Shown in pieces: positions 18,700-27,111 of a stretch of 64,000 bases of DNA. The DNA is from Streptomyces mashuensis. GTDB taxonomy: Bacteria > Actinomycetota > Actinomycetes > Streptomycetales > Streptomycetaceae. Position 1 is the first letter of the stretch. Each line of letters starts with the position of its first letter. The notes beneath the pieces are model-generated. The model worked only from the letters and a program-made list of their open reading frames with translations, searched no databases and was not told where the DNA came from. The stretch lies in assembly GCF_014654785.1 (NCBI RefSeq), contig NZ_BNBD01000001.1, forward strand, positions 310,001 to 374,000. Reading direction: 5' to 3'. The position numbers and the translations under genes are program-made.

Positions 18700-19437
18700 T
18701 CAAGAGAGCGTGCGCAGCGCGGGGTGGTCGGCCACGATGGTGCAGGAGCCCGGGGCGATCTCCGTGAAGCCTGCGTCCCGCACCACCGGCAGGCCGCTGC
18801 TCGTCAGCTCCGCCCAGCGGGCCGGGTCCGCCGTGCGCACCGCCAGCGCGAAGCCGGCCGCGCGCCACGCCTCGCGCTCCGCCGCGTCCAGGGCCCACCA
18901 CGCCAGCTGCGCGCCGTGCCCGGCCTGCGCCATGGCCTTGCCCGCCGACATGTCCAGCTCCGGGTTGAGCCACAGCACCGGCAGCCCGGGCTCCGGCGCG
19001 GCCGGCGGCTCCGGGTCGTCGAGGTCGGTGCCCGAGACCTGGAGCTTGACCAGCTCCTTGGGCCAGCCGTCCAGCGGCACCGGCGGGTAGACCCGCACCT
19101 CGGCGGTGCGGCCCGGCACCGTGATGCCCTCCAGCGCCGACGCCTTGCGCCACTCCGCGCCGCGCGCCCGCCGCACCACCTTCCGGATGCGGGCGTCCTG
19201 CCAGTCCCGCACCGCCTGCGTCCACGGCCCGTCCGCCGCCGTCGCCCGCTCGTCCGACAGCAGCACCAGCACCGCCCGCGCCGCGGTCTCCAGCGCGTCC
19301 GTACGGGCCGGGGGCGCGGTCTTCTCCAGGCGCACGACGAGGGGCAGCACGTACTGCGGCGCCTCGTCGCGCGGGTCCGGGGGCGGGTCGGTGGAGGGCG
19401 CGGCGGCGGGGGCGGTGGTGGTCTCGGTACGGGTCAC
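18700..19437 (-). CDS. PTH2-family peptidyl-tRNA hydrolase
   Basis: The protein has 245 residues. The signature LDMSAGKAMAQAGHGAQL matches the PTH2 active-site helix, in which the Lys, Gln and His of GK-AQ-H are conserved. A C-terminal TSSGLPVVRDAG and VADHP segment is also typical. It probably releases peptides from prematurely dropped peptidyl-tRNA in the cytoplasm. The actinobacterial form carries an N-terminal extension of about 130 residues. GTG 19437 follows TGGAG. It is divergent from the ABC transporter ATPase with only about 40 bp between starts, so their promoters must overlap. Confidence 0.85.
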   Translation of the reverse strand: MTRTETTTAPAAAPSTDPPPDPRDEAPQYVLPLVVRLEKTAPPARTDALETAARAVLVLLSDERATAADGPWTQAVRDWQDARIRKVVRRARGAEWRKASALEGITVPGRTAEVRVYPPVPLDGWPKELVKLQVSGTDLDDPEPPAAPEPGLPVLWLNPELDMSAGKAMAQAGHGAQLAWWALDAAEREAWRAAGFALAVRTADPARWAELTSSGLPVVRDAGFTEIAPGSCTIVADHPALRTLS

Positions 19438-19479
19438 CACTCCAGTCTGCCAGCCGCCTCCGTGGTTACTGTGGGGCCC

Positions 19480-20328
19480 ATGAGACTTGAGGGGGTAGGG
19501 CACCGGTATCGACCCGGTGGCCCGTGGGTCCTGCGCGACATCGGCCTGGAGATATCGGCGGGGCGGCTGACCCGCGTCGTGGGCGGCAACGGCAGCGGCA
19601 AGTCCACGCTGCTGCGCCTGCTGGCGGGCATCGAGAGGCCGGCCCGCGGCCGCGTCGTGGGCAGGCCGCGCACCGCGTACGTGCCCGAACGCTTCCCGCC
19701 GGCGCTGCCGTTCACCGCGGCCGGCTACCTGACGCACATGGGCCGCGTGCACGGCCTGCGCCGGGCCGCGGCCGAAAAGGCCGCCCACGCGTGGCTGGAA
19801 CGGTTCGGCGCCGGGCGGCACGCCCGTACACCGCTGTCCGAACTCTCCAAGGGAAGCTGTCAGAAGGTCGCCGTGGCGCAGGGCCTCATGGCCGCGCCCG
19901 ACCTGCTCGTCCTCGACGAGGCGTGGACCGGGCTCGACCCCGACGCGCGCGCCGGGCTCGACCGTGCCGTCCTCGACCGGGTCGCGGCGGGCGGCGCCGT
20001 CGTCTTCGTCGACCACGACCCGCGCCGCCTGGCGGAGCACACCGGCACGGCCCACCGCCTCGCCGCCGGCCGGCTCACTCCCACGCCCCCGCCCGCCTGC
20101 TCCGCCTCCGTCCTGGTGGAGGCCGAGGCCCCGGACGGCACGCCCCTGCCCGCCGGGCTGCCGCCCGTGACGGCCGTGCCGGACCAGGAGACCCGCCCCG
20201 GCACCGTATGCCTGGCCGTCGCCGCCGACGCCTCAGACGCGCTGCTGCGGGCCCTGCTGAGCGCGCCGCAGCCCTGGCACATCCGCGCGGTCACCCCCAT
20301 TGCCCCGGGAAAGGAGACCGGCCGGTGA
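19480..20328 (+). CDS. ABC transporter ATP-binding protein
   Basis: This is a 282-residue single-NBD ATPase. Walker A is GGNGSGKST, Walker B is LLVLDEAW and the H-loop is FVDHD. The signature reads LSKGSCQK rather than LSGGQ, a variant seen in some CcmA/multidrug-type exporters. A C-terminal extension of about 70 residues follows the core. The stop overlaps the start of the permease by GTGA, so the two form an exporter of unknown substrate. The N-terminus follows a possible GTGGGG ribosome-binding site. Confidence 0.85.
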   Translation: MRLEGVGHRYRPGGPWVLRDIGLEISAGRLTRVVGGNGSGKSTLLRLLAGIERPARGRVVGRPRTAYVPERFPPALPFTAAGYLTHMGRVHGLRRAAAEKAAHAWLERFGAGRHARTPLSELSKGSCQKVAVAQGLMAAPDLLVLDEAWTGLDPDARAGLDRAVLDRVAAGGAVVFVDHDPRRLAEHTGTAHRLAAGRLTPTPPPACSASVLVEAEAPDGTPLPAGLPPVTAVPDQETRPGTVCLAVAADASDALLRALLSAPQPWHIRAVTPIAPGKETGR

Positions 20329-20990
20329 CCGCGCTCCTGCGCTACCAGTGCGCGCTACTGCTCCGCTCGCACCGGTGGCTGCCGCCCCTGCTGCTGTACG
20401 TGGCGTTCCTCGGCATCGGCGTCCGCCCCTCGGAACCGGTCCTCGGTTCGCTCGGGTTCGCCGCCGCCGCGCTGCTGCCCACGGCGGCCTGGCTGGTACG
20501 GGTCTGTGTCACGCAGGAGCCCGACGCCGCCCGCCAGTGCGCCGCCGCGGCGGCCGCGCCCTGGCGGGTGCACCTGGCGAGCCTGCTGACGGCGCTGCTC
20601 GCCTCCGCCACGCCGGCCGTGATCGCCACCGCCGTCGTGACGGCCGTCAGCGACCCGTACACCGCCGGGCGGCGCGCCGAGGTGGCTCTGGGCCCCGCCG
20701 CCGTGCAGGGTGTGGTCGCGGCGCTGATCTGCGTCCTGCTGGGCACCGCGGGCGGCGCGCTGTGCAACCGGCCGGTGCTGCGCGGCACCGCGTGGACGGT
20801 GCCGGCCACGGTGCTCGTCTCCTTCCCCCTGCTGTTCCTCCCCGGCTCGCCCGCCCGGGCGGCCGTCACGGGGCTGTCCGAGGGCTCGCGCACCGGGGCG
20901 GTCGTCGTGCCGTGGCCGGGCCTGGCCGGTGCGGCCGTCCTCGCGACCTGCGCCTGGGCGGGGGCGTGCGCCCTCAGCGCGCGCCGATGA
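20325..20990 (+). CDS. ABC transporter permease
   Basis: The protein has 221 residues with about six hydrophobic segments, such as WLPPLLLYVAFLGIG, LLPTAAWLVRV, VVAALICVLLGTAGG and VPATVLVSFPLLFLP. This fits an ABC-2-like integral membrane partner of the ATPase just upstream, with which it shares a GTGA overlap. Substrate and direction cannot be read from sequence; the family usually exports. Its last 17 bases overlap the 3' end of a degraded deacetylase gene on the other strand. Confidence 0.8.
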   Translation: MTALLRYQCALLLRSHRWLPPLLLYVAFLGIGVRPSEPVLGSLGFAAAALLPTAAWLVRVCVTQEPDAARQCAAAAAAPWRVHLASLLTALLASATPAVIATAVVTAVSDPYTAGRRAEVALGPAAVQGVVAALICVLLGTAGGALCNRPVLRGTAWTVPATVLVSFPLLFLPGSPARAAVTGLSEGSRTGAVVVPWPGLAGAAVLATCAWAGACALSARR

Positions 20991-21075
20991 GTTCCGGCAC
21001 GAGCACGAACTCGTGGCCCGGCGCCCGCAGTTGCGGCACGAGGCGCCGTACGGCCTCCTGGCGCGCCGGCTGCAT
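20974..21075 (-). pseudogene. 3' remnant of a NodB-type polysaccharide deacetylase gene
   Basis: Only the last 33 codons remain, ending in FVLVPELIGAR and a stop. They match the C-terminus of the intact deacetylase lipoprotein at 27682-28560: 20 of the last 27 residues are identical, and the DNA is closely similar over about 90 bp. No NodB motifs or signal sequence remain upstream, because the sequence breaks off at the promoter of the isoprenoid operon. I interpret it as the resident gene's tail left at the left border of an inserted or recombined segment. Confidence 0.75.
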
Positions 21076-21086
21076 CGTGCGCTCCA

Positions 21087-21115
21087 TTGACCGTTCTGCA
21101 CGCCGGTCGTAGAAA
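21087..21115 (+). promoter_or_regulatory. Candidate promoter of the isoprenoid operon
   Basis: TTGACC (21087-21092), a 17-bp spacer and TAGAAA (21110-21115) form a strong vegetative-type promoter immediately next to the deacetylase remnant. The predicted start near 21122 gives a leader of about 170 nt before TTG 21292. No other gene is visible in that leader. Confidence 0.6.
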
Positions 21116-21291
21116 GGTGTCGTACGGGCGTGCACGGGCCGAGTCGAATACTGCGTGGGCGCGGGACCGGTTCTTTTCACAGCAGTGCTGGTGGTCGGGT
21201 GCGGCGGTGGCGGCTCAGGCGGCCCGTCACGCCAAGGAGGAGCTGCAGGTCGACGCTCGCGCCCCCACTGCACACCGGAGGGAGCGCACAG

Positions 21292-22248
21292 TTGACCACT
21301 GTCTCTTATGCAGGGATCTCCTTCCCGGCCCCGCCCTTGAACCCGGAATCCCGTACAGCCATGATGCGCAGCATTTCTTGGCTCGAAAAGCATCGCATCA
21401 TCGAGGGGGAAACCCAGAAGAAGAAACTCGCAGCACAGCGCATCGACCTCATGTGCGGGTCATTTTTCCCCCACGGTCGAGGGGAGGTCTATGCCGCCCT
21501 CTCTGATTGGATCATGCTCGAAGCTGTCATGAACGACACATACGCCCGGATCGGACCCGACACGGCAGCCAGGGCACAGGCCGAGATCGCGGACATCACC
21601 TCGGTTCTCGATGGCTCGAAGCTGCGGCCCGGCACCGCCTTCGGCTCCGCCTTCGCCGACGTGTGGCCTCGCCTGCGCGACACCGGCATGCCCGGGCACT
21701 GGCAGCAGCGCTGCACCGAAGTCATGAGGGCCTACGAGAACCACTACATTCGAAGGACGCGAGGCGAGGCCGTCTTCGACAGCGTCGAGGAGTTCGTCGA
21801 TTTTCACGCCATGGGGTCCCGGGTGGGCTATGTCTTCTCCGAACTGGAGCGTCGGCTGCCCATCGCACAGCGGGTGTACGAGTCGGAACTCGTGCAGCAG
21901 ATGATGCGTACCGCTCTCTTGCCCTACACCATCCCTCACGAAGAAGTCGCGCTTTCCCTGGACCGCCGGACAGGGGAGCAGCACGGCCTGGTCGTCACCC
22001 TGAGGCGGGCCACCGGGTGCAGCGAGAAGCAGGCCGTCGAGAAGATGCACACCCTCTTCGAGAGGAACTGGCGCAAGCTCCTGGAACTGGAAAAGAAGCT
22101 TCCAGACCTGGCTGAGCAACTTGATCTGCCTCCGAATGACCATCGAGCCTTGCACATGTATGCCGAAGCCATGCGCAGGCACATCATCGGAACGGTGTTC
22201 TGCGGACCTCTCATGGGGCGCTACAGCAGAGACGACACCGCCCTGTGA
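21292..22248 (+). CDS. Class I terpene-synthase-fold protein with degenerate metal motifs
   Basis: The protein has 318 residues from TTG 21292, after a good GGAGGGAG. The N-terminus (FPAPPLNPES and a Trp-containing helix) and the C-terminal Arg310-Tyr311 are typical of bacterial class I terpene synthases. The position of the Asp-rich motif reads NDTYA (81-85) after DWIMLEAVM, so two of its Asp residues are missing. The NSE triad region reads EEVALSLDR (217-225), replacing Asn, Ser and Glu with Glu, Leu and Arg. Standard Mg2+-triad ionisation of a diphosphate is therefore doubtful. It is the first gene of an operon with prenyl synthases and methyltransferases. It could act on an unusual substrate, use another ionisation mechanism or be non-catalytic. 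Confidence 0.7.
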   Translation: MTTVSYAGISFPAPPLNPESRTAMMRSISWLEKHRIIEGETQKKKLAAQRIDLMCGSFFPHGRGEVYAALSDWIMLEAVMNDTYARIGPDTAARAQAEIADITSVLDGSKLRPGTAFGSAFADVWPRLRDTGMPGHWQQRCTEVMRAYENHYIRRTRGEAVFDSVEEFVDFHAMGSRVGYVFSELERRLPIAQRVYESELVQQMMRTALLPYTIPHEEVALSLDRRTGEQHGLVVTLRRATGCSEKQAVEKMHTLFERNWRKLLELEKKLPDLAEQLDLPPNDHRALHMYAEAMRRHIIGTVFCGPLMGRYSRDDTAL

Positions 22249-22360
22249 CGAAGCCGTCCCGATGACGGATGCGCCCACGGCATCCCCTGCTCAGGCTCAC
22301 TCTTCGCATCCAGGACGCCTTCCCCTCATGCCGGCTTCTCCCAGCGAAAGGGTCCGCTCC

Positions 22361-23794
22361 ATGAGTGCCACGGACGAGCGCCGCGCCACCGATCTCGTTG
22401 AACTCGTCGAGGAGGACGGGAGTGCCTGCGGGAGCACCGATGTGATCGACGCGCACACCCACGGAAAGCGTCACCGTGCCTACTCGGTCATGCTCTTCGA
22501 CGGCCATGGCAACGTCCTCATCCAGAAGCGTGCCGCCGACAAGACGCGTTTCGCCGGCATCTGGGGGCCTTCCTGCTGCGGCCACCCCGCGCCGGGAGAG
22601 GACCTGGTCGCCCAGGCCCGTCTCCACTGCCACGAGGAGCTCGGCATTTCGGGCATCGAGCCACGCGACGTCGGCGCCGTCAGCTATCGCCTGACCGACC
22701 CGACCAGCGATTACGTGGAGGCCGAGTACGACCACGTCCTGATCGCTTTCTACCACGGCACCCCGGATCCCCATCCCGACGAAATCGACGAGATCCGCTG
22801 GGTACCCGTCGACGAACTGGCACGCGAACTGGACGACCCGCCCCAGGGCGTCACCTACGGGGAGTGGCTGCGCCCCGTCTTCGACGTGGCGGTTCCCGCC
22901 GCGGAGAAGGCCGGCCTCCTCCATGTCAACGCCACCCGCGCCCACGACCCCCACCAGCAGAACGTCTACGCGTACTACCAGTTCAAGACCTCGGACAAGA
23001 TCAACACCGAGGCGGGGGCCGACGACTACGTCCACTCCCACTTCGCCCTGATCCCCTACAACCCCACCGTCCTCGAGGTGGAGGACGAGGAAGCACGGCA
23101 GAAGGCGATCCTGCGAGAGCTCCACCGCATGGAGAACCACCAGTGCGACGACCTCATCGACCTCATGCCTCCCCTGCCCCCCACCAGCCGTGTCGTCGAC
23201 GCCGCCTGCGGCCGCGGGGGAACCGGCTTCCGGGTCTGGGAGCGCTTCGGCTGCACCGTGCACGGCGTCGACTTCTCCGAGCAGCGGATCGCCTTCGCCA
23301 ACGCCATTGCCGAACGGCGAGGCATCTCCGACCACGTCCAGTTCTTCCACGCGAACGTCGAAGCCACCGGACTCGTCGAACACAGCTACGACGTTGTCTT
23401 CATCAACGAAGCGGCGGTCCATGTGCCCGACCTGACGAAGCTGTTCGCCGAAACAGCCCGGCTGCTCAAGCCCGGCGGACACCTCGTCTTCGCCGAGTGG
23501 ATCGCCGACAGCTTCACCTCGAAGAAGTCTCCCGAGGTGACAGCGATCAACAACAACTACTACACAGCCCTCCCCTCCCGCGGCGAAGTCCTCACCTGGC
23601 TGCTCGACAACCGACTCGTCCCCCTCCATGTCACCGACCGTCGCCTCGACGTCCTGCCCTACTGGGAACTCCGTTCCCACTGCGACCATCGCACCGGCGT
23701 CGAGAAACCCTTCCTGACCGCGTTCGCCACGGGCGCCATGAATTACGTCATGTGCACCGCCGTCTACCAGCCCGACCACATCGCCACGCGCTGA
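22361..23794 (+). CDS. Isopentenyl diphosphate isomerase (type I) fused to SAM methyltransferase
   Basis: The protein has 477 residues from ATG 22361, chosen for its AAAGGG ribosome-binding site and IDI-like N-terminus; ATG 22262 and 22328 are in frame. Residues 1-190 are a Nudix-type IDI with the catalytic Cys73 in CCGHP, His32/His38/His75 as metal ligands, and Glu120/Glu122 in VEAEYDH, so isomerase activity looks intact. Residues from about 205 on form a class I SAM methyltransferase with DAACGRGGTG (Asp280 onward). It belongs to the same group as geranyl diphosphate C-methyltransferase and IPP methyltransferases, judged by Y-K-D-IN, HSHFALIPYN and the closing YWELRS. The fusion suggests methylation and isomerisation of C5 units by one polypeptide. 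Confidence 0.85.
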   Translation: MSATDERRATDLVELVEEDGSACGSTDVIDAHTHGKRHRAYSVMLFDGHGNVLIQKRAADKTRFAGIWGPSCCGHPAPGEDLVAQARLHCHEELGISGIEPRDVGAVSYRLTDPTSDYVEAEYDHVLIAFYHGTPDPHPDEIDEIRWVPVDELARELDDPPQGVTYGEWLRPVFDVAVPAAEKAGLLHVNATRAHDPHQQNVYAYYQFKTSDKINTEAGADDYVHSHFALIPYNPTVLEVEDEEARQKAILRELHRMENHQCDDLIDLMPPLPPTSRVVDAACGRGGTGFRVWERFGCTVHGVDFSEQRIAFANAIAERRGISDHVQFFHANVEATGLVEHSYDVVFINEAAVHVPDLTKLFAETARLLKPGGHLVFAEWIADSFTSKKSPEVTAINNNYYTALPSRGEVLTWLLDNRLVPLHVTDRRLDVLPYWELRSHCDHRTGVEKPFLTAFATGAMNYVMCTAVYQPDHIATR

Positions 23795-23895
23795 CTCCCA
23801 CCCCACCACGCGGTGAGGTCCTGACAGATGTCCGTCGTATCCGCTCGCTGATCCCATGCGGTACCGAGTCGTCCCCGTACACATGGAGGAGATCC

Positions 23896-24948
23896 ATGCC
23901 GGACGTACAGGACTCCTGTTCAGCACCGGGTGAAGGACCCCGGCCGGTGACCGAGATCCTGGCGTGGGCCGGTGACCTCATCGACTCGCCGCTTCAACAG
24001 GCGATCGACTCCTTGCCGTCCTCACTCCGGAGGGTGGCCGGCTACCAGCTCGGCCGCAACGATGCCGACGGCCGCCCGGCGCGCGCCGGAGGCGGCAAGG
24101 CCCTGTTCGCCACCTTGGCCCTGCTGTGCGGCCGAGCCGCCGGCGGACCTGCCGCCTCGGCAGTGCCCGCGGCAGTGGCGGTGCAGCTGCTGCACGATGC
24201 CCTGCTCCTCCACGACGACATCATCGACCAGGACTCCACGCGCCGCGGTCGCCCCACCGCGTGGAAGGTCTTCGGCACGTCGAGAGCCATGCTGGCCGGC
24301 ACGGCGCTGTACGCCCAGGCATGTACCCAGCTCGGCAGCCTGGACCAGGACGTGGCGGCGGACTGTGTCCGCATCTTCAATGCGTCCATGATCCGGGTGA
24401 TGGACGGCCAGGCCCGCGACCTGGCGTTGGAGGAACACGCCGACGCCGGCCTGGACGAGTGCCGGACCATGGTCGCGGCGAAGACCGGCGAACTGGCCAA
24501 CGCCTGCTTGCTCGGGACAAGGTCTGTCTGCGCGGACCCGGACCGGCTGAGGGAGATCAAAGCCTTCGGCGACTTCCTGGGCCTGGCCTACCAGATCACT
24601 GACGATCTCCTCGATGTGTGGGGCGACCCGGCGGTGACCGGGAAATCCGCCCACTCCGACCTGGCCGCCCGTAAGAAGACCCTGCCGGTGGTGGCTGCCC
24701 TGCGCTCCGGCACCCCGGCCGGTGCCGCCTTCGCGGACCTGTACCGACGCGATTCCGGGTTGAGCCCCACCGAACTGGCCCATGCGGCCGACCTGATCGA
24801 GCAAGCGGGCAGTCGCCGCTGGGCCCACGAGCAGCAGGCCCACTGGCTGAGCCGCGCGCACGCCCATCTGCACCGGGCCGTGCCCGACCCCACCTCCGCG
24901 GCCGAACTGCGCGCCCTCACCCAGCTGATGATCAGTCGCGACCACTGA
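23896..24948 (+). CDS. Trans-polyprenyl diphosphate synthase (1)
   Basis: This 350-residue protein has an optimal GGAGGAG before ATG 23896. It has the all-alpha prenyltransferase fold with both Asp-rich motifs intact: DDIID (107-111) with downstream RRGRPT, and DDLLD (236-240) followed by the GKSAHSDLAARKKTLP segment. Small and medium residues (Ala-Leu-Leu-Leu-His) precede the first motif, so the product is unlikely to be strictly limited to C15, but chain length cannot be read reliably. It sits 101 bp after the IDI-methyltransferase fusion. It may condense ordinary or methylated C5 units. Head-to-tail chemistry is inferred from family. Confidence 0.88.
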   Translation: MPDVQDSCSAPGEGPRPVTEILAWAGDLIDSPLQQAIDSLPSSLRRVAGYQLGRNDADGRPARAGGGKALFATLALLCGRAAGGPAASAVPAAVAVQLLHDALLLHDDIIDQDSTRRGRPTAWKVFGTSRAMLAGTALYAQACTQLGSLDQDVAADCVRIFNASMIRVMDGQARDLALEEHADAGLDECRTMVAAKTGELANACLLGTRSVCADPDRLREIKAFGDFLGLAYQITDDLLDVWGDPAVTGKSAHSDLAARKKTLPVVAALRSGTPAGAAFADLYRRDSGLSPTELAHAADLIEQAGSRRWAHEQQAHWLSRAHAHLHRAVPDPTSAAELRALTQLMISRDH

Positions 24949-25034
24949 GGGGCCGCGCCGCGCGACGCCCGTCCCATCGTGTGCTGCTCCCGCAACAACC
25001 ACCCCCTCACTCCCGCCCAGCCGAGGAGACCACC

Positions 25035-25895
25035 ATGCACACGCCCCCTGGCAACCTCGCCCGCACCCGCTTCGAGGCGGAGGCCCATACGTACTACGAC
25101 ACGAAGCGCAACGACGCACTCAACCTCGACCTGGGCCACACCGACGGGTACTACCACCACCACTTCGCGGTCGGCGATTTCGACCGCAGCATCCTGACGT
25201 TCACCGGAAGAGCACGGCAGCAGGCCATCGCGACCGAACTGCACCGTATGGAGACCCGCCAGGTCGACGTCATCGTCGACGCGCTCACCCCGCTCGACAG
25301 CCGGGCCCGCGTCCTGGACGCCGGCTCGGGCCGCGGCGGGACCGCGTTACTGCTCCACCATGCCTTCGGCTGCCACGTCGACGGGGTCAACTTCTCCACC
25401 TACCAGAACACCTTCGCCCGGCTTCAGGCCGACAAGCACGGCTGCGCCGACACCGTTCGCTTCCACGACCGCAACATGGTGGACACCGGTTTCGCCGACG
25501 CGAGCTTCGACGCCGTCGTCACCAACGAGAGCACGATGTACGTCGACTTGCACGAGGCATTCACCGAATTCGCCCGTGTTCTCAAACCCGGCGGCAGGTA
25601 CACCCTCACGACCTGGTGCCGGAACGAAGCGATCGCCCCGCACTCCCGCGAAGCCGAAGCGATCGACCGGCACTACCGCTGCCACACCCACCGTCGCGCC
25701 GGCTACCTGCGCGCCCTGCTCGATGCCGGCCTCATCCCCTACCAGGTCGACGACCTGACCAGCCGGGCCATCCCCTACTGGGAACTGCGCCACGAATCCG
25801 AGCTCGCCTCCGGCATCGAGACGGCCTACCTGACGGGCTACCAGAGCGGACGCGTCAACTACATCCGCATCACCTCCCGCAAAGCCGAGCTGTAA
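25035..25895 (+). CDS. GPP C-methyltransferase-like SAM methyltransferase
   Basis: This 286-residue protein has GAGGAG before ATG 25035. It resembles geranyl diphosphate 2-C-methyltransferase of 2-methylisoborneol biosynthesis. Matching segments are LGHTDGYYHHHFAVGDFDRS, the SAM loop DAGSGRGGT (Asp95 onward), RNMVDTGF, NESTMYVDLHEAF and IPYWELRHES. The conserved Tyr/His/Glu positions of this group shape a carbocation-forming pocket, so it probably methylates an allylic or homoallylic diphosphate at carbon. No typical 2-methylisoborneol synthase accompanies it; the terpene-synthase-like protein upstream lacks its motifs. Codon 105 is TTA (25347), implying bldA-dependent expression. It sits 12 bp before the second prenyl synthase. 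Confidence 0.85.
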   Translation: MHTPPGNLARTRFEAEAHTYYDTKRNDALNLDLGHTDGYYHHHFAVGDFDRSILTFTGRARQQAIATELHRMETRQVDVIVDALTPLDSRARVLDAGSGRGGTALLLHHAFGCHVDGVNFSTYQNTFARLQADKHGCADTVRFHDRNMVDTGFADASFDAVVTNESTMYVDLHEAFTEFARVLKPGGRYTLTTWCRNEAIAPHSREAEAIDRHYRCHTHRRAGYLRALLDAGLIPYQVDDLTSRAIPYWELRHESELASGIETAYLTGYQSGRVNYIRITSRKAEL

Positions 25896-25907
25896 GGCAG
25901 GAACGCC

Positions 25908-27101
25908 ATGGCTTCCTCATCGCGTCCGGACACTCCCCGGAACTCGCCACCGGTGCCGGAGGCGCTGCTCGTGCCGGACATCGTGACCCGGTGCAAGGAC
26001 CTCATCCGTGCGGGCATGGAGGAGGCTCTCGAGGCACTGCACCCCGACGTCGCCCAGGACTGCCGCTACTACCTGGGATGGTGCGACCTGGACGGAACTC
26101 CGCATCGGCAACGGGGCAGCAGGACGGTGCACGCTCCCGTCGTGCTGCTGTCCGCCCAAGCCGTCGGAGCCGATCCGCACACGGCCATCCCCGGGGCGGT
26201 CGCGATCGAGCTCATGCTCAACGCCACCTTGCTCATGGACGACATCATCGACGAAGACGCGGTGCGCCGGGGCCGGCCCACCGTCTGGGCTGCCCGCGGC
26301 GCACCGGAATCACTGCTCGCCGCCGTCGGGCTCTGGGCAGAAGTGAACAACCTGCTCCTCGGCCTTCCCGGCGACGGCGGGACGACAGCCTTCCGCCTGG
26401 TCAACGACCAGTTGACCTACCTGTTCCGGGTCGTTGCCGCGGAGCGGGACCTGATGCGGCGTCACGTCACCGAACTCAGCGCCGCCGAGCTCGATGCCCA
26501 CCTCGAACTGTGCTACGAGCACGACGGCGCCCTCCTGGGGTGCAGCGCCGCCATCGGCGTCCTCCTCGGCGGCGGATCGCTCACCGCCGCCGCACCGCTC
26601 GTACAGGCAGCCGAGCACGCAGGCGCGGCCTGGAAAATCATGAACGATGTCGAGGATCTCTGGCAGAACCGCGACCTCGTCGGTAAACCCGGCTACAAAG
26701 ATCTGCAACAACGCAGAAAGACGTTTCCGCTGCTGGCCGCCGTGCGAGCCACCTCACCCGCGGCCGACCGGCTTCACGACCTGCTCGGGCAGGACTCCCT
26801 CGACGCTGAAACGTTCGCCGTCATGGCGCAACTGATCGAACAGGCGGGAGGTCTGGAATCCGCCGAGACTGCCGCGCACTCCCATCTCGCCCGGGCCCGT
26901 GCACTCCTCGACGAATTCCCCATGCCCGACCCGGTCAAAGCCGAGCTGAACAGCGTGTTCCACCACATCGCCATCCGCCGACCGCAGTCGCCTGCGGTGG
27001 ACGCCGGCAGCGGGCCGAGGACGGGCTGCACAGGGCGCATGACCGGATCGCTTCCCTCCCGCCGGCCCGGTGAAGACCACAGGAACGGACGGGGTGGGTA
27101 G
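25908..27101 (+). CDS. Trans-polyprenyl diphosphate synthase-like protein (2), variant second motif
   Basis: This is a 397-residue isoprenyl diphosphate synthase homologue with DDIID (111-115) and RRGRPT. The second motif is NDVED (246-250), with Asn replacing the first Asp. A long basic C-terminal tail (about 40 residues after FHHIAIRR) is unusual. Charged residues around DLMRRHVTEL, where prenyl synthases bind the homoallylic diphosphate, also differ from its neighbour. It might extend a methylated starter, act as a partner subunit of the first synthase, or function as a class I cyclase-like enzyme, since ND-x2-D variants occur in such proteins. It lies 12 bp downstream of the methyltransferase, in the same operon. 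Confidence 0.78.
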   Translation: MASSSRPDTPRNSPPVPEALLVPDIVTRCKDLIRAGMEEALEALHPDVAQDCRYYLGWCDLDGTPHRQRGSRTVHAPVVLLSAQAVGADPHTAIPGAVAIELMLNATLLMDDIIDEDAVRRGRPTVWAARGAPESLLAAVGLWAEVNNLLLGLPGDGGTTAFRLVNDQLTYLFRVVAAERDLMRRHVTELSAAELDAHLELCYEHDGALLGCSAAIGVLLGGGSLTAAAPLVQAAEHAGAAWKIMNDVEDLWQNRDLVGKPGYKDLQQRRKTFPLLAAVRATSPAADRLHDLLGQDSLDAETFAVMAQLIEQAGGLESAETAAHSHLARARALLDEFPMPDPVKAELNSVFHHIAIRRPQSPAVDAGSGPRTGCTGRMTGSLPSRRPGEDHRNGRGG

Positions 27102-27111
27102 ACCTCCCGCC

